DNA from: REEB506 sp040381035
GTDB taxonomy: Bacteria > Pseudomonadota > Alphaproteobacteria > Caulobacterales > Aquidulcibacteraceae
Reading direction: 5' to 3'
Assembly: GCA_040381035.1 (NCBI GenBank)
Contig: JBEIHY010000005.1
Coordinates: 8,668-72,667 of the forward strand
DNA length: 64,000 bases
The notes beneath the pieces were generated by a model. That model saw nothing but the letters and a program-made list of their open reading frames with translations. It made no database searches and was not told the origin of the DNA. The position numbers and the translations under genes were made by a program. Positions 26,227-35,008 of the stretch are shown in pieces. How positions within the stretch are numbered: position 1 is the stretch's first letter; every line of letters begins with the position of its first letter.

Positions 26227-28509
26227 ATGACGACAACCACCGCTGCAGATTTGGCGCTCCCGACCGCTACCGCCTCCGTTGAGGGCGAGCGGACACGGCT
26301 GTGGTCGATTGGCTTTGGTTTGGCGTTCACCTTGGCGGCCAGCCTGGTCGCGATTGCCACATTTTTCGCACTGAGCGGTGCGGGCGCCGCCGCCGCCGGC
26401 CCTGCCAATCCCATTCTGTTTGGCCTGCTTGTGGCCAGTCTCCTTCTGATGTTGGCGCTGGGCGCGCTGGTGGTCGCCCGGATTGTGCGCATTGCGCGCG
26501 CCCGCGCCGCGCTCGAAACCGGCGCCCGCCTGCATTTACGGTTTGTCGGCCTGTTCAGTCTGGCGGCGGTAACGCCTGCCGTGGTCGTGGCGCTGTTTTA
26601 TGGCGCCTCGATCAGCCGCGGCTTGGAAGATTGGTTCAGCGCGCGGGTCAAGACCGTCGTGGAGAGCGCCGCCGTCATTGGTCGGGCCTATCTCGGCGAT
26701 ATGCAGGGCGATATTCGCGATGCGGTTCAGGTCATGGCCGGCGACCTGAATGGCGCGGAGCGCGGCTTTGCCACCCAGCCCGGCGAGTTTCAGGGTTATC
26801 TCACCGCCCAAACCCAAAGACGCTTCTTTCAGGCCGCCTATATCATTGACTCACAGGGCAAAGTTCTCGCCAGCGCCCAATCGGGCGCTCAACCGCGTTT
26901 TGTTGCGCCCGAAGCCAAGGATTTCACCGATGCGAGCGCGGATGTCTCCATGCGCTTGTCCAAACCCGAAGGTTTGGTGCGCGCGCTGTACCGGCTGAGC
27001 GCTTATCGCGACGCGTATCTTTACGTCACCGCCGCGCTTGACCCAGCCATGCTGGGCCGGCTGACGCAATATGAAGAGGCGGTGGTGGCCTATCGCGAGG
27101 CGGAAAGCCGCCGCGCGCGCCTGCAAACCCTGTTCGTGTTGTCTTATCTGACCACGGCGCTGCTGATCTTGCTTGGTGCGGTCTGGCTTGGCTTGTCGAA
27201 CGCAACGCGGATTTCCGAGCCGATCGGGCGTTTGGCGCAGGCCGCCGGGCGGGTTGCCGCCGGCGATTTGGCCGCGCGCGTCGGCGTCAGCGCCGAACGC
27301 GACGAGGTCGATGCGCTGGGCCGGGCTTTCAACCGCATGACCACCCAATTGGAGGCCCAACGCGGCGATCTGATCAAGGCCCGCCAAGAAGCCGAAGCGC
27401 GTTCGGCGTTCATGCGCACCGTGCTTGGCGATGTCAGCGCCGGGGTGATCGGCCTTGATCCTGACGGCCGGATTGTGATTGCCAATCGTTCGGCGGCGAC
27501 ACTTTTGGGCCTGCCCGACGCCAAACTGGAAGGCCGGCGGCTGCTCGAAGTTGCGCCGGAATTCGCCGACATCTTGCGCCGCGCGGCCGAGCAAGAGCCC
27601 CACGAAAGCCATCGCGTCGATCTGCAACGCCAGGGTGGGGCAACCCATCTCAATGTGCGCATCAATGCTGACGCCACCGGGCGCGGCCAGGTTCTCACCT
27701 TCGACGACATGACCCGCCTGGTTGCCGCCCAACGCCAGGAAGCCTGGAAAGACGTCGCCCGTCGCATCGCACACGAAATCAAGAACCCGCTCACCCCGAT
27801 CCAACTTTCAGCCGAACGCCTGCAACGCAAATACGCCCACGAAATCACCAACGACCGGGATATTTTTGAACGCTGCACCGACACGATCTTGCGCCAGGTC
27901 GCCGATATCGGACGCATGGTGGATGAGTTTTCCGGTTTTGCACGGATGCCTGCGCCGCGCCCGAAACTCACCGATCTCAGCGAACTGATGCGCGCGAGCG
28001 CGTTTGCCCAACGGCTGGCCGCGCCGGATATTCGGTTTGACGTCGAGGCCGCGGCGGTGGCGCCGTTATGGTGCGACGAACGCCTGATGGCGCAAGCCAT
28101 CACCAATGTCGTCAAGAACGCCAGCGAAGCGATTCACACGCGCCGCCAACAGACCGGCGATCCCAAAGAGGGGCGCGTGGTCATGCGGCTCACTGACATC
28201 AACGATGTTGTGGTCCTTGAGTTCATGGATAATGGCGTTGGCTTTCCCGCCAAAGACCGCGCCCGCCTGGTTGAGCCCTATGTCACCACCCGCGCCAAAG
28301 GCACCGGGCTCGGCCTTGCGATTGTCCAACGGGTCGTGGAGGACCATGGCGGCGTTCTCGAACTCACAGACGCCGATCCCGCCCCCGGCGCAGTGGTGCG
28401 GTTTGTGCTTCCCCGCCACCCAGTGTTCGGTCAAACACCGGCCGACAGCGCATTTTCCCTATCTGATGACCCCGCGCCGGCTGAAAAGCCCGCATCGGAG
28501 AGCGCCTGA
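26227..28509 (+). CDS. ntrY: Transmembrane nitrogen sensor kinase NtrY
   Basis: A membrane-bound histidine kinase paired with NtrX. The 760-residue product has three to four membrane segments (for example LAASLVAIATFFALSGAG, LLVASLLLMLALGALV, then one near residue 300, LTTALLILLGAVWLGL) enclosing a periplasmic sensing region, a HAMP domain (ISEPIGRLAQAAGRVAAGDL), a PAS domain, the phosphoacceptor helix RRIAHEIKNPLTPIQLSAER (His near 515) and an ATPase domain (DNGVGFPAKDR, GTGLGLAIVQRVVEDHGG). The ATG at 26227 is chosen; an in-frame GTG at 26215 is also possible. Its stop overlaps the ntrX ATG by one base. Confidence 0.94.
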   Translation: MTTTTAADLALPTATASVEGERTRLWSIGFGLAFTLAASLVAIATFFALSGAGAAAAGPANPILFGLLVASLLLMLALGALVVARIVRIARARAALETGARLHLRFVGLFSLAAVTPAVVVALFYGASISRGLEDWFSARVKTVVESAAVIGRAYLGDMQGDIRDAVQVMAGDLNGAERGFATQPGEFQGYLTAQTQRRFFQAAYIIDSQGKVLASAQSGAQPRFVAPEAKDFTDASADVSMRLSKPEGLVRALYRLSAYRDAYLYVTAALDPAMLGRLTQYEEAVVAYREAESRRARLQTLFVLSYLTTALLILLGAVWLGLSNATRISEPIGRLAQAAGRVAAGDLAARVGVSAERDEVDALGRAFNRMTTQLEAQRGDLIKARQEAEARSAFMRTVLGDVSAGVIGLDPDGRIVIANRSAATLLGLPDAKLEGRRLLEVAPEFADILRRAAEQEPHESHRVDLQRQGGATHLNVRINADATGRGQVLTFDDMTRLVAAQRQEAWKDVARRIAHEIKNPLTPIQLSAERLQRKYAHEITNDRDIFERCTDTILRQVADIGRMVDEFSGFARMPAPRPKLTDLSELMRASAFAQRLAAPDIRFDVEAAAVAPLWCDERLMAQAITNVVKNASEAIHTRRQQTGDPKEGRVVMRLTDINDVVVLEFMDNGVGFPAKDRARLVEPYVTTRAKGTGLGLAIVQRVVEDHGGVLELTDADPAPGAVVRFVLPRHPVFGQTPADSAFSLSDDPAPAEKPASESA

Positions 28510-29903
28510 TGTCTTCTGACATTCTCGTCATTGATGATGAAGCCGATATCCGCGATCTGGTCGGGGGTATCCTGGAAGACGCCGGCCATCAGGTCCGCGG
28601 CGCCCGCGACGCCGATGAGGCGCTGGACGCGATCCGACGCCGGCGCCCGGCGCTGGCCATTCTGGATATCTGGCTGCAGGGAAGCCGCCTCGACGGCCTT
28701 GATCTGCTCAGCCAGTTTAAAGAGCATGATCCCGATTTGCCTGTCATTGTGATTTCGGGCCACGGAACCATTGAAACGGCCGTGTCGGCGATCCGCAAAG
28801 GCGCTTACGACTTTATCGAAAAGCCGTTCAACGCCGACCGTCTGATTGTTGTCGTCAATCGCGCGCTCGAACACGCCAAGCTCAAGCGCGAAAATACGAT
28901 GCTGAAGGCGCGCTCCTCGGCCAGCGCTGAGCTGATTGGATCATCAGCGGTGATGAGCCAATTGCGGTCCGCGATCGAACGGATCGCCCAATCCAATTCG
29001 CGCGTGCTGATTACTGGCCCAGCAGGCTCCGGCAAAGAACTGGTCGGGCGCCAAATCCATGACCGCTCGGCCCGCGGCGAGGGCCCGTTTGTCGCGATCA
29101 ACGCGGCCTCGATCGCGCCCGATCGCATGGAAAGCGAGATTTTCGGCGAGGAAGGGCCCGACGGGCGCCCGCGCAAGATCGGCGTGTTTGAACAGGCCCA
29201 TGCCGGCACGCTATTGCTCGATGAAGTTGGCGACATGCCCCTGGAAACGCAAAGCAAGCTGCTGCGCGTGCTGGTCGATCAACGCTTCCGCCGGCTTGGC
29301 GGCTCGGCCGATGTCCAGGTCAATGTTCGGGTTATTTCGTCGTCCTCGCGCGATCTGCGCAGCGATATTGAAAGCAGTCGTTTCCGCGAAGACCTGTTTC
29401 ATCGCCTGAATGTCGTGCCGCTGCGCGTGCCGAGCCTGGCGGAGCGGCGCGAAGACATTCCTGAACTGGCGGCCTTCTTTGTCCAACGCTTGGCTGAAAT
29501 TTCTGGCCTTGCCCCGCGTGAGATCGCATCCGATGCGATGGCGGCGCTGCAGGCGGCGCAATGGCCTGGCAATGTGCGCCAGCTGCGCAATGTGATTGAG
29601 CGCATCCTGATCCTGGCGCCGGGCGAGCCGGGACAGGCCGTCACCATCGACGCATTGCCGCAAGAAGCCTGGCCGCAAGCCGGCTTCAGCCAGCACAATG
29701 GCTTGCAGGAAGTCATTGGCCTGCCGCTGCGCGATGCGCGCGAGCGGTTCGAGCGCGAATATCTGGCTGTTCAAATCACCCGCTTTGGCGGCAATATCTC
29801 GCGCACCGCCACCTTTATCGGCATGGAGCGTTCGGCCTTGCACCGTAAACTCAAATCTCTTGGCGTCGACGCGCCCGGCCGGCCCGGTGAAGGACTGGAA
29901 TGA
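28509..29903 (+). CDS. ntrX: Response regulator NtrX
   Basis: A 464-residue regulator: receiver domain with Asp53 (LAILDIWLQG), AAA+ domain with Walker A TGPAGSGKELVGRQIH and intact Walker B TLLLDEVGDMPLE, and a Fis-like C-terminus (GNISRTATFIGMERSALHRK). The GAFTGA loop is replaced by a GEEGPDGRPRKIG stretch, as is usual for alphaproteobacterial NtrX, so it probably acts without classical sigma-54 contact. In relatives NtrX influences nitrogen use, redox response and cell-cycle genes. It overlaps ntrY and the aminotransferase gene. Confidence 0.93.
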   Translation: MSSDILVIDDEADIRDLVGGILEDAGHQVRGARDADEALDAIRRRRPALAILDIWLQGSRLDGLDLLSQFKEHDPDLPVIVISGHGTIETAVSAIRKGAYDFIEKPFNADRLIVVVNRALEHAKLKRENTMLKARSSASAELIGSSAVMSQLRSAIERIAQSNSRVLITGPAGSGKELVGRQIHDRSARGEGPFVAINAASIAPDRMESEIFGEEGPDGRPRKIGVFEQAHAGTLLLDEVGDMPLETQSKLLRVLVDQRFRRLGGSADVQVNVRVISSSSRDLRSDIESSRFREDLFHRLNVVPLRVPSLAERREDIPELAAFFVQRLAEISGLAPREIASDAMAALQAAQWPGNVRQLRNVIERILILAPGEPGQAVTIDALPQEAWPQAGFSQHNGLQEVIGLPLRDARERFEREYLAVQITRFGGNISRTATFIGMERSALHRKLKSLGVDAPGRPGEGLE

Positions 29904-30760
29904 GCCGCATCGCTTATGTCAACGGCGCCTATGCGCCAATGAGCGCGCCGCTGATCGGCATTGAAGATCGCGGCTTTCAGTTCGCTGATGGCGTCTATGA
30001 AGTGTGGGGCGTGCGCGGCGGCCGGCTGCAAGACACGCCGGGCCATATGGCGCGCCTGTGGCGATCGCTCGATGAATTGCGCATCACCCCGCCGATGGGC
30101 GAGGCTGCGCTGAAATCGGTGCTCATGGAAACGCTGCGCCGCAACCGCGTGCGCGACGGCATCCTTTATCTGCAGATCACCCGCGGCGTCGCGCCGCGCG
30201 ATCACGCCTTTCCCAACCCAGAGCCGATCGCCACCGTGGTTGTCACCGCCAAACCGCAGGATGTGCGCGCCATTGCCGCCCGTGCCGCAAAGGGCGTTTG
30301 CGTCATCACCGCGCCGGACATCCGCTGGGGGCGCTGCGACATCAAGAGCGTGGCGTTGTTGCCCAATGTTCTGGCCAAGCAGGCCGCCCGCGAACACGGG
30401 GCGTTTGAGGCCTGGCTCATCGATTCTGAGGGTTTAATTACGGAGGGAACCAGCTCAAACGCCTGGATCGTGGATCAATCCGGCGTCATCCGCACACGCG
30501 ACCTCAACGCCAATATCCTGCGCGGCGTGACGCGCGCGACGCTGATGAAAATCGCTCAAGAGCGTCAGATGCGGATTGAAGAACGCGCCTTCACGCTTGA
30601 GGAAGCCAAATCCGCCCGCGAAGCGTTTATTTCCTCCGCCACTAGTCCGGCCATCCCGGTCGTTTCCATTGACGGAGCGGCTGTCGGCGACGGCAAACCA
30701 GGCGCGATCGCCCAAGCTTTGTTCAATGCCTATCTTCCCGCGTCTTTGGCCCAAGGCTGA
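29900..30760 (+). CDS. dat: D-amino-acid aminotransferase, PLP fold type IV
   Basis: A 286-residue aminotransferase of the branched-chain/D-alanine transaminase family. The PLP lysine is in RCDIKSVALLPNVLAKQ (about Lys148), and the cofactor glutamate region LITEGTSSNAW is intact. The N-terminal YVNGAYAPMSAPLIGIEDRG and FADGVYEV are typical of D-amino-acid transaminase. It would interconvert D-alanine and D-glutamate with 2-oxo acids, supplying cell-wall precursors. It overlaps ntrX by 4 bp and precedes hfq by 76 bp, a known alphaproteobacterial order. A branched-chain role cannot be excluded by sequence reading alone. Confidence 0.9.
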   Translation: MSRIAYVNGAYAPMSAPLIGIEDRGFQFADGVYEVWGVRGGRLQDTPGHMARLWRSLDELRITPPMGEAALKSVLMETLRRNRVRDGILYLQITRGVAPRDHAFPNPEPIATVVVTAKPQDVRAIAARAAKGVCVITAPDIRWGRCDIKSVALLPNVLAKQAAREHGAFEAWLIDSEGLITEGTSSNAWIVDQSGVIRTRDLNANILRGVTRATLMKIAQERQMRIEERAFTLEEAKSAREAFISSATSPAIPVVSIDGAAVGDGKPGAIAQALFNAYLPASLAQG

Positions 30761-30836
30761 GATTGCACGTGAGCCGCAAAAAGCGCTAAACGGACTTCGC
30801 GCGCCGCATCCGGGCGAGAAACAAGAAGATCCAGCC

Positions 30837-31088
30837 ATGGACAAGAAGCAAAACCTCCAGGACACATTTTTGAATGCGGTCCGCAAATCCAAGACCCCGC
30901 TGACGATTTTCCTGGTGAACGGCGTCAAGCTTCAGGGCGTGGTGACGTGGTTTGACAATTTCTGCGTGCTGCTGCGCCGCGACGGTCAGATCCAGCTGGT
31001 TTACAAGCACGCCATCTCCACGATCATGCCGGGCGGGCCAGTGCAGCTGTTTGAGGGCGACAAATCCATGGAGGAAGCCGACGTCTGA
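30837..31088 (+). CDS. hfq: RNA chaperone Hfq
   Basis: The Sm-like RNA chaperone that pairs small RNAs with mRNAs. The 83-residue product contains Sm1 (LTIFLVNGVKLQGVVTWFDN) and the Sm2 segment (LVYKHAISTIMP), with the YKHA and Gln residues of the uridine-binding pocket. The C-terminal tail is short, as in other Alphaproteobacteria. The ATG at 30837 follows a purine-rich stretch (AAGAAGAT). The end overlaps the most likely start of hflX. Confidence 0.97.
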   Translation: MDKKQNLQDTFLNAVRKSKTPLTIFLVNGVKLQGVVTWFDNFCVLLRRDGQIQLVYKHAISTIMPGGPVQLFEGDKSMEEADV

Positions 31089-32376
31089 GGTCGATCAAGC
31101 GCCATCGGCGCGCCAGCGCGCCATTGTGTTGCATCCGCTGGCGCACAAGTCCGCAGACGCGCCGGTGCGCGATCCGCAACTGCGATTGGACGAGGCGTGC
31201 GGGCTGGCCGAGGCGCTCGATTTAGACGTCGTCGAGGGCGCCCTGGCGCCGCTGCGGCAAATCTCACCATCGACATTCTTCGGCGCCGGCCGCTGCGAAG
31301 CGCTCGCCGCCCGGGTGGTCGAAAGCAAGATTGACGTCATCATCATCGACGCCGCCTTGAGCCCGGTGCAGCAGCGCAATCTGGAGCGCGCGATCAAGGC
31401 CAAGGTGATCGACCGGCCGGGCCTGATCCTGGAAATCTTTGCCCGCCGCGCCCGCACCAAGGAGGGCCGCCTGCAAGTTGAACTCGCGCGGCTTGGCTAT
31501 GAGCGCTCACGCCTGGTGCGGACCTGGACCCACCTGGAGCGCCAACGCGGGGGCTTGGGCAAAACCGGCGGCCCCGGCGAAACCCAGCTCGAACTCGATC
31601 GCCGGATGATCCAGGCCAAGATTGAGCGCCTGCGCGTCGATATTGAAGATGTGCGCCGCACCCGCGGCCTGCAGCGCAGCGCCCGCAAGCGCGCCGGCCT
31701 GCCAATCGTCGTGCTGATCGGCTACACCAATGCCGGCAAGTCAAGCCTGTTCAATCGCCTGACCGCAGCCGGCGTTGTGGCCAGGGACATGCCGTTTGCC
31801 ACCCTTGATCCCACCGCCCGGATGGTTGAGCCCACGCACGGCCGGCCGTTTATTCTGAGCGATACGGTGGGCTTCATCACGGATCTGCCGCATGATCTGG
31901 TGGCGGCCTTCCGCGCCACCTTGGAAGAAGCCGTCGAAGCCGATCTGCTCATCCATGTCCGCGACATTGCCCATCCCGAGAGCGAAGGCCAAAAGGCCGA
32001 TGTGGAGGGCGTGTTGGAACAGATTTTCACCGGTCGCGCAGAGCGTCCCCGCGTGCTGGAAGCTTGGAACAAGCTCGACCTCTTACCCGATGATCGCCGC
32101 ACGGGCCGTATTGAGCGCGCCGCCAGCGGCGAGGCTGCCGCCATTTCCGCTACGACCGGGCAGGGGATCAACAGCCTGCTTGGTGCGATCGAGGAATGCC
32201 TGTTTGGCGCCACGCAATCGATCACCTTGAAGCTCGATCCCGCTGACGGCAAACGCCGCGCACAAGCTTTGGCGCTTGGCCGGTTCGCAGCCGAGACGCT
32301 GGCCGAGGACGGCCTGCTGCATTTGACCTTGGATGTGACGCCGGCAGCGGCCGATCGGCTCAAAGGCTGGGTTTAG
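31051..32376 (+). CDS. hflX: Ribosome-associated GTPase HflX
   Basis: HflX splits stalled or stressed 70S ribosomes. The protein has its N-terminal domain with STFFGAGRCEALAARV, the glycine-rich linker GLGKTGGPGETQLELDRR, and a GTPase domain with G1 GYTNAGKSSLFNRL, G3 DTVGFI and G4 NKLD. The start is uncertain. No ATG exists in frame near the expected N-terminus; TTG at 31051 (inside hfq, used here) or GTG at 31126 are the options, and the latter would cut the first beta-strand (AIVLHPL). A GGAGGAAG at 31070-31077 looks like a ribosome site but has no matching start codon. The 3' end overlaps convergent mazG by 17 bp. Confidence 0.9.
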   Translation: MRATNPWRKPTSEVDQAPSARQRAIVLHPLAHKSADAPVRDPQLRLDEACGLAEALDLDVVEGALAPLRQISPSTFFGAGRCEALAARVVESKIDVIIIDAALSPVQQRNLERAIKAKVIDRPGLILEIFARRARTKEGRLQVELARLGYERSRLVRTWTHLERQRGGLGKTGGPGETQLELDRRMIQAKIERLRVDIEDVRRTRGLQRSARKRAGLPIVVLIGYTNAGKSSLFNRLTAAGVVARDMPFATLDPTARMVEPTHGRPFILSDTVGFITDLPHDLVAAFRATLEEAVEADLLIHVRDIAHPESEGQKADVEGVLEQIFTGRAERPRVLEAWNKLDLLPDDRRTGRIERAASGEAAAISATTGQGINSLLGAIEECLFGATQSITLKLDPADGKRRAQALALGRFAAETLAEDGLLHLTLDVTPAAADRLKGWV

Positions 32377-33187
32377 GCGCACCGCGCTCGGCCGTTTTCG
32401 CCTCATTCCACATGGCTTCCAGATCATCCAAGGCTTGCGGTCCCGATGCGCCCCGCGCCGTGAGCGCGGCTTCAATATACTGGAAACGGCGGGTGAATTT
32501 AGCGTTGGCCTGACGCAGCGCCTCTTCGGCGTCCACGCCGTGCTTGCGCGCCAGGTTGGCCATCACAAACAACAGATCGCCGATTTCCTCGGCGATGTTT
32601 TCCCGATCCGCATTGGCTTCCGCGGCGGCGAGTTCTTCGAGCTCCTCGGTGAGCTTGTGATGCACCGCCGCCGCATCGGGCCAATCAAAGCCGATCCGGG
32701 CGGCGCGCTTGGTCAGCTTTTCAGCGCGCATCAGCGCCGGCAACGCCATCGGCACATCATCCAGCAGGCTCACGGCCTTACCCTTGGCGGCGCGCTCGGC
32801 GGCTTTCATCTCTTCCCAGGCGCGGGTCTGTTCGGCGGCGTCGCGGCTGCCGGCGTCGCCAAACACATGCGGATGACGGGCAGTCATTTTCGCGACAAGG
32901 CCGGCGGCGATATCGGCGAAATCGAACGCGCCTTGCTCCTGCGCCATACGGGCATGAAACACCACCTGGAACAGCAGATCGCCCAGCTCCTCACGCAGAT
33001 CGCCCAGCGCGCCGCGCTGGATCGCATCGGCGACCTCATAGGCTTCCTCGATCGTGTACGGCGCGATGGTGGCAAAGGTCTGCTCGATGTCCCAGGGGCA
33101 GCCGCTGGCGGGATCGCGCAGGCGCGCCATCAGCGCGAGCAGCGCATCGAGCGCGGCGGCGGGGGTGGGGCGGGCGTCTTGCGCCAT
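32360..33187 (-). CDS. mazG: Nucleoside triphosphate pyrophosphohydrolase MazG
   Basis: MazG hydrolyses (d)NTPs to monophosphates and limits (p)ppGpp-linked stress. The 275-residue product has two tandem MazG folds. The first shows CPWDIEQTFATIAPYTIEEA and EELGDLLFQVVFHARMA; the second shows LTEELEELAAAE and EEIGDLLFVMANLARKHG. The EExxE/ExxD metal-binding residues are present in both. The ATG at 33187 is preferred over the longer frame, which adds 19 residues without family character; GAGG lies upstream. It converges on hflX. Confidence 0.95.
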   Translation of the reverse strand: MAQDARPTPAAALDALLALMARLRDPASGCPWDIEQTFATIAPYTIEEAYEVADAIQRGALGDLREELGDLLFQVVFHARMAQEQGAFDFADIAAGLVAKMTARHPHVFGDAGSRDAAEQTRAWEEMKAAERAAKGKAVSLLDDVPMALPALMRAEKLTKRAARIGFDWPDAAAVHHKLTEELEELAAAEANADRENIAEEIGDLLFVMANLARKHGVDAEEALRQANAKFTRRFQYIEAALTARGASGPQALDDLEAMWNEAKTAERGAPKPSL

Positions 33188-33422
33188 CGTCGGTTCCTCG
33201 GTTGCGGTGACGGCCACCAAACAGGAGTTTGCTGTCCACGCCAAGCAAGCCGCGCGGCGGATTTTTCCGATGTGGTCGATGGCGCACCTAAAACGGCGCC
33301 ATTAAAAAGTAATCAAATCAAGATTTTAGCATGCACATATGATGCGCATAATAAGTATTATGGGCAATGAATGCACGCTGGCCAACCGCTGAAAGCGTGG
33401 TATGGCAGGCCAACCGACAGGC
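33188..33422. other. AT-rich gene-free region between mazG and the MBL hydrolase gene
   Basis: These 235 bp hold no credible gene. The part from about 33296 to 33370 is far more AT-rich than the rest of the window and must contain the mazG promoter (minus strand) and the end of the rlpA-to-MBL gene chain. The clearest structure is the 16-bp palindrome described separately. No terminator with a T run was found. Confidence 0.6.
33347..33362. promoter_or_regulatory. Perfect 16-bp palindrome, operator-like
   Basis: CATAATA and TATTATG are perfect inverted 7-bp arms separated by AG. The two-base centre is too short for an RNA hairpin, so a dimeric DNA-binding protein site is the better reading. 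It lies 160-175 bp upstream of the mazG start and 60-75 bp beyond the MBL hydrolase stop codon, inside an AT-rich patch. No regulator can be named. Confidence 0.4.
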
Positions 33423-34229
33423 TCAGATTTCTCGCTCCCACAGCCACCCATCCACCGCAGGCTCCACGCCTGCCGGCAGCCGTGCTGCAAGTTTCCCATA
33501 ATCCAAATCGACATGGAGATTGGTCAGCACTGTTTGCGCCGGCTTCACACGCGCTACCCAACCGAGCGCCTTGTCGACATGGGCGTGCGTTGGATGCGGC
33601 GTAAAACGCAGCGCGTCAACAATGAAAAGCGCAAGACCGTCGAGCTGCACGAGCGTCTCACCTGGAAGGTCGACCACATCATTGCAATAGGCCACATCCC
33701 CGAACCGGAACCCGAGCGAACGATTGCCCAGCCCATGATCCTGGTCGAGCGCCAGGAACGCGATTGGCCCGCCGGCGCCGTCAATCAAGGTCTCAACGCC
33801 TGGGGCCAAAGTCACATGCGGCTCAATCAGCGCTGGATAGTTTGGCGCGCCTTCAAAGATGTAGCGGAAGCGCGGCCGCAGCGCTGCGTTGGTCGCGACG
33901 TCAAAATAGGCCGGGATGCGCTTGCGTTGTGCATAGACGATGGCGCGCAGATCATCGATGCCGTGGGTCTGATCGGCATGGTCGTGGGTATAGATCACCG
34001 CGTCGAGCCGATGGACCTTTGCCGCCAGCAGCTGTTCGCGCAAATCGGGGCTGGTGTCGATCAACACATTGGTTGGCGCCTCAGAGCCATCGCGCCATTG
34101 TTGCACCAGCAAGCCACAGCGTGTGCGCCGATTGCGGGGATCGGCCGGGTCACACGCCCCCCAATCGCCGTCCGCGCGCGGCACCCCGCCCGACGAGCCG
34201 CAGCCCAGGATCGTGACGCGCCGCTTCAT
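33423..34229 (-). CDS. MBL-fold metal-dependent hydrolase (PhnP-like)
   Basis: A 268-residue metallo-beta-lactamase-fold phosphodiesterase-like enzyme. The metal motif HxHxDH is intact in IYTHDHADQTHGIDDL, the N-terminal VTILGCGSSGGVPR is typical of the PhnP/YcbX-like branch, and LTNLHVDLDYGKL carries the late His/Asp. Members cleave cyclic phosphodiesters or related bonds. It is the last gene of a minus-strand chain, overlapping tatD by 4 bp. In Alphaproteobacteria this tatD-MBL pairing next to holB/tmk is common. The substrate is unknown. Confidence 0.88.
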   Translation of the reverse strand: MKRRVTILGCGSSGGVPRADGDWGACDPADPRNRRTRCGLLVQQWRDGSEAPTNVLIDTSPDLREQLLAAKVHRLDAVIYTHDHADQTHGIDDLRAIVYAQRKRIPAYFDVATNAALRPRFRYIFEGAPNYPALIEPHVTLAPGVETLIDGAGGPIAFLALDQDHGLGNRSLGFRFGDVAYCNDVVDLPGETLVQLDGLALFIVDALRFTPHPTHAHVDKALGWVARVKPAQTVLTNLHVDLDYGKLAARLPAGVEPAVDGWLWEREI

Positions 34230-35008
34230 ACCGGGAGACGATCAAACAGGGCATGCGTATTGGTCCACAGAAGCTCTGCACCCTGCGCTTCTTCAAGCCC
34301 GCGCAAGGCCCAGAAGAAGCGCGCGACATCGGCGACAAAGGCCGGCTCGCAGCGGCGGCCGCGGTGCGGGATCGGCGCGAGATACGGACAATCGGTTTCC
34401 ACCACGATCCGATCGAGCGGAACCTCGCTCGCCACCGCACGCACTTCGTGGGCGGTCTTGAACGTCATGATGCCGGAGAACGAGAAATAGGCGCCCAGCT
34501 TCAACGCCCTGCCCGCCAATTGCGCGCCGCTCGTGTAACAATGCAGCAGGAATTTGAAGCGGCCTTTGGCCATCTCGTCTTCAAGCGTTTGGGCCATCAG
34601 CGCATCGGCTTCGCGCGTGTGGATGATAAGCACGAGGCCGGTTTCGCGCGCTGCTGCAATATGGGACTTGAAGCGGGCGAGCTGCTCGGCGATCGGCGAA
34701 TACCCATAATGCAGATCAAGCCCGGTTTCGCCGATGCCGACAATTTTCGGATTGGCCGCCGCGCGCGCGCTCAGATCGGCGGCGGTGAGATCGGGATAGT
34801 CTTTCGCATGATGGGGATGCACGCCGACGCTCGCCCAGATGGCGTCATCTTCCGCCGCAATCGCGACCACCGCGTCGGCATTGCTCAAGCGGTCGCAAAT
34901 CGTGATCATCCGCGTGACGCCCGCGGCGCGCGCGCGGGCGATCACATCAACCCGATCGGCCGCAAAGCTCTCATGGTGCAGGTTCACATGGGTGTCGAAC
35001 AACCTCAT
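34226..35008 (-). CDS. tatD: TatD-family metal-dependent hydrolase with altered first metal motif
   Basis: A 260-residue TIM-barrel hydrolase of the TatD DNase family. Most metal ligands are present: Glu in GIGETGLDLHY, His in LIIHTREAD, His in LLHCYTSG and Asp in VVETDCPYLAP. The first motif, normally HxH (DSHCHLD), reads DTHVNLHHE, so the second histidine is Asn9. Activity may therefore need a different metal arrangement. It overlaps holB and the MBL gene by 4 bp each. Known members have 3'-5' DNase or RNase activity in repair; for this variant the activity is open. Confidence 0.9.
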   Translation of the reverse strand: MRLFDTHVNLHHESFAADRVDVIARARAAGVTRMITICDRLSNADAVVAIAAEDDAIWASVGVHPHHAKDYPDLTAADLSARAAANPKIVGIGETGLDLHYGYSPIAEQLARFKSHIAAARETGLVLIIHTREADALMAQTLEDEMAKGRFKFLLHCYTSGAQLAGRALKLGAYFSFSGIMTFKTAHEVRAVASEVPLDRIVVETDCPYLAPIPHRGRRCEPAFVADVARFFWALRGLEEAQGAELLWTNTHALFDRLPV

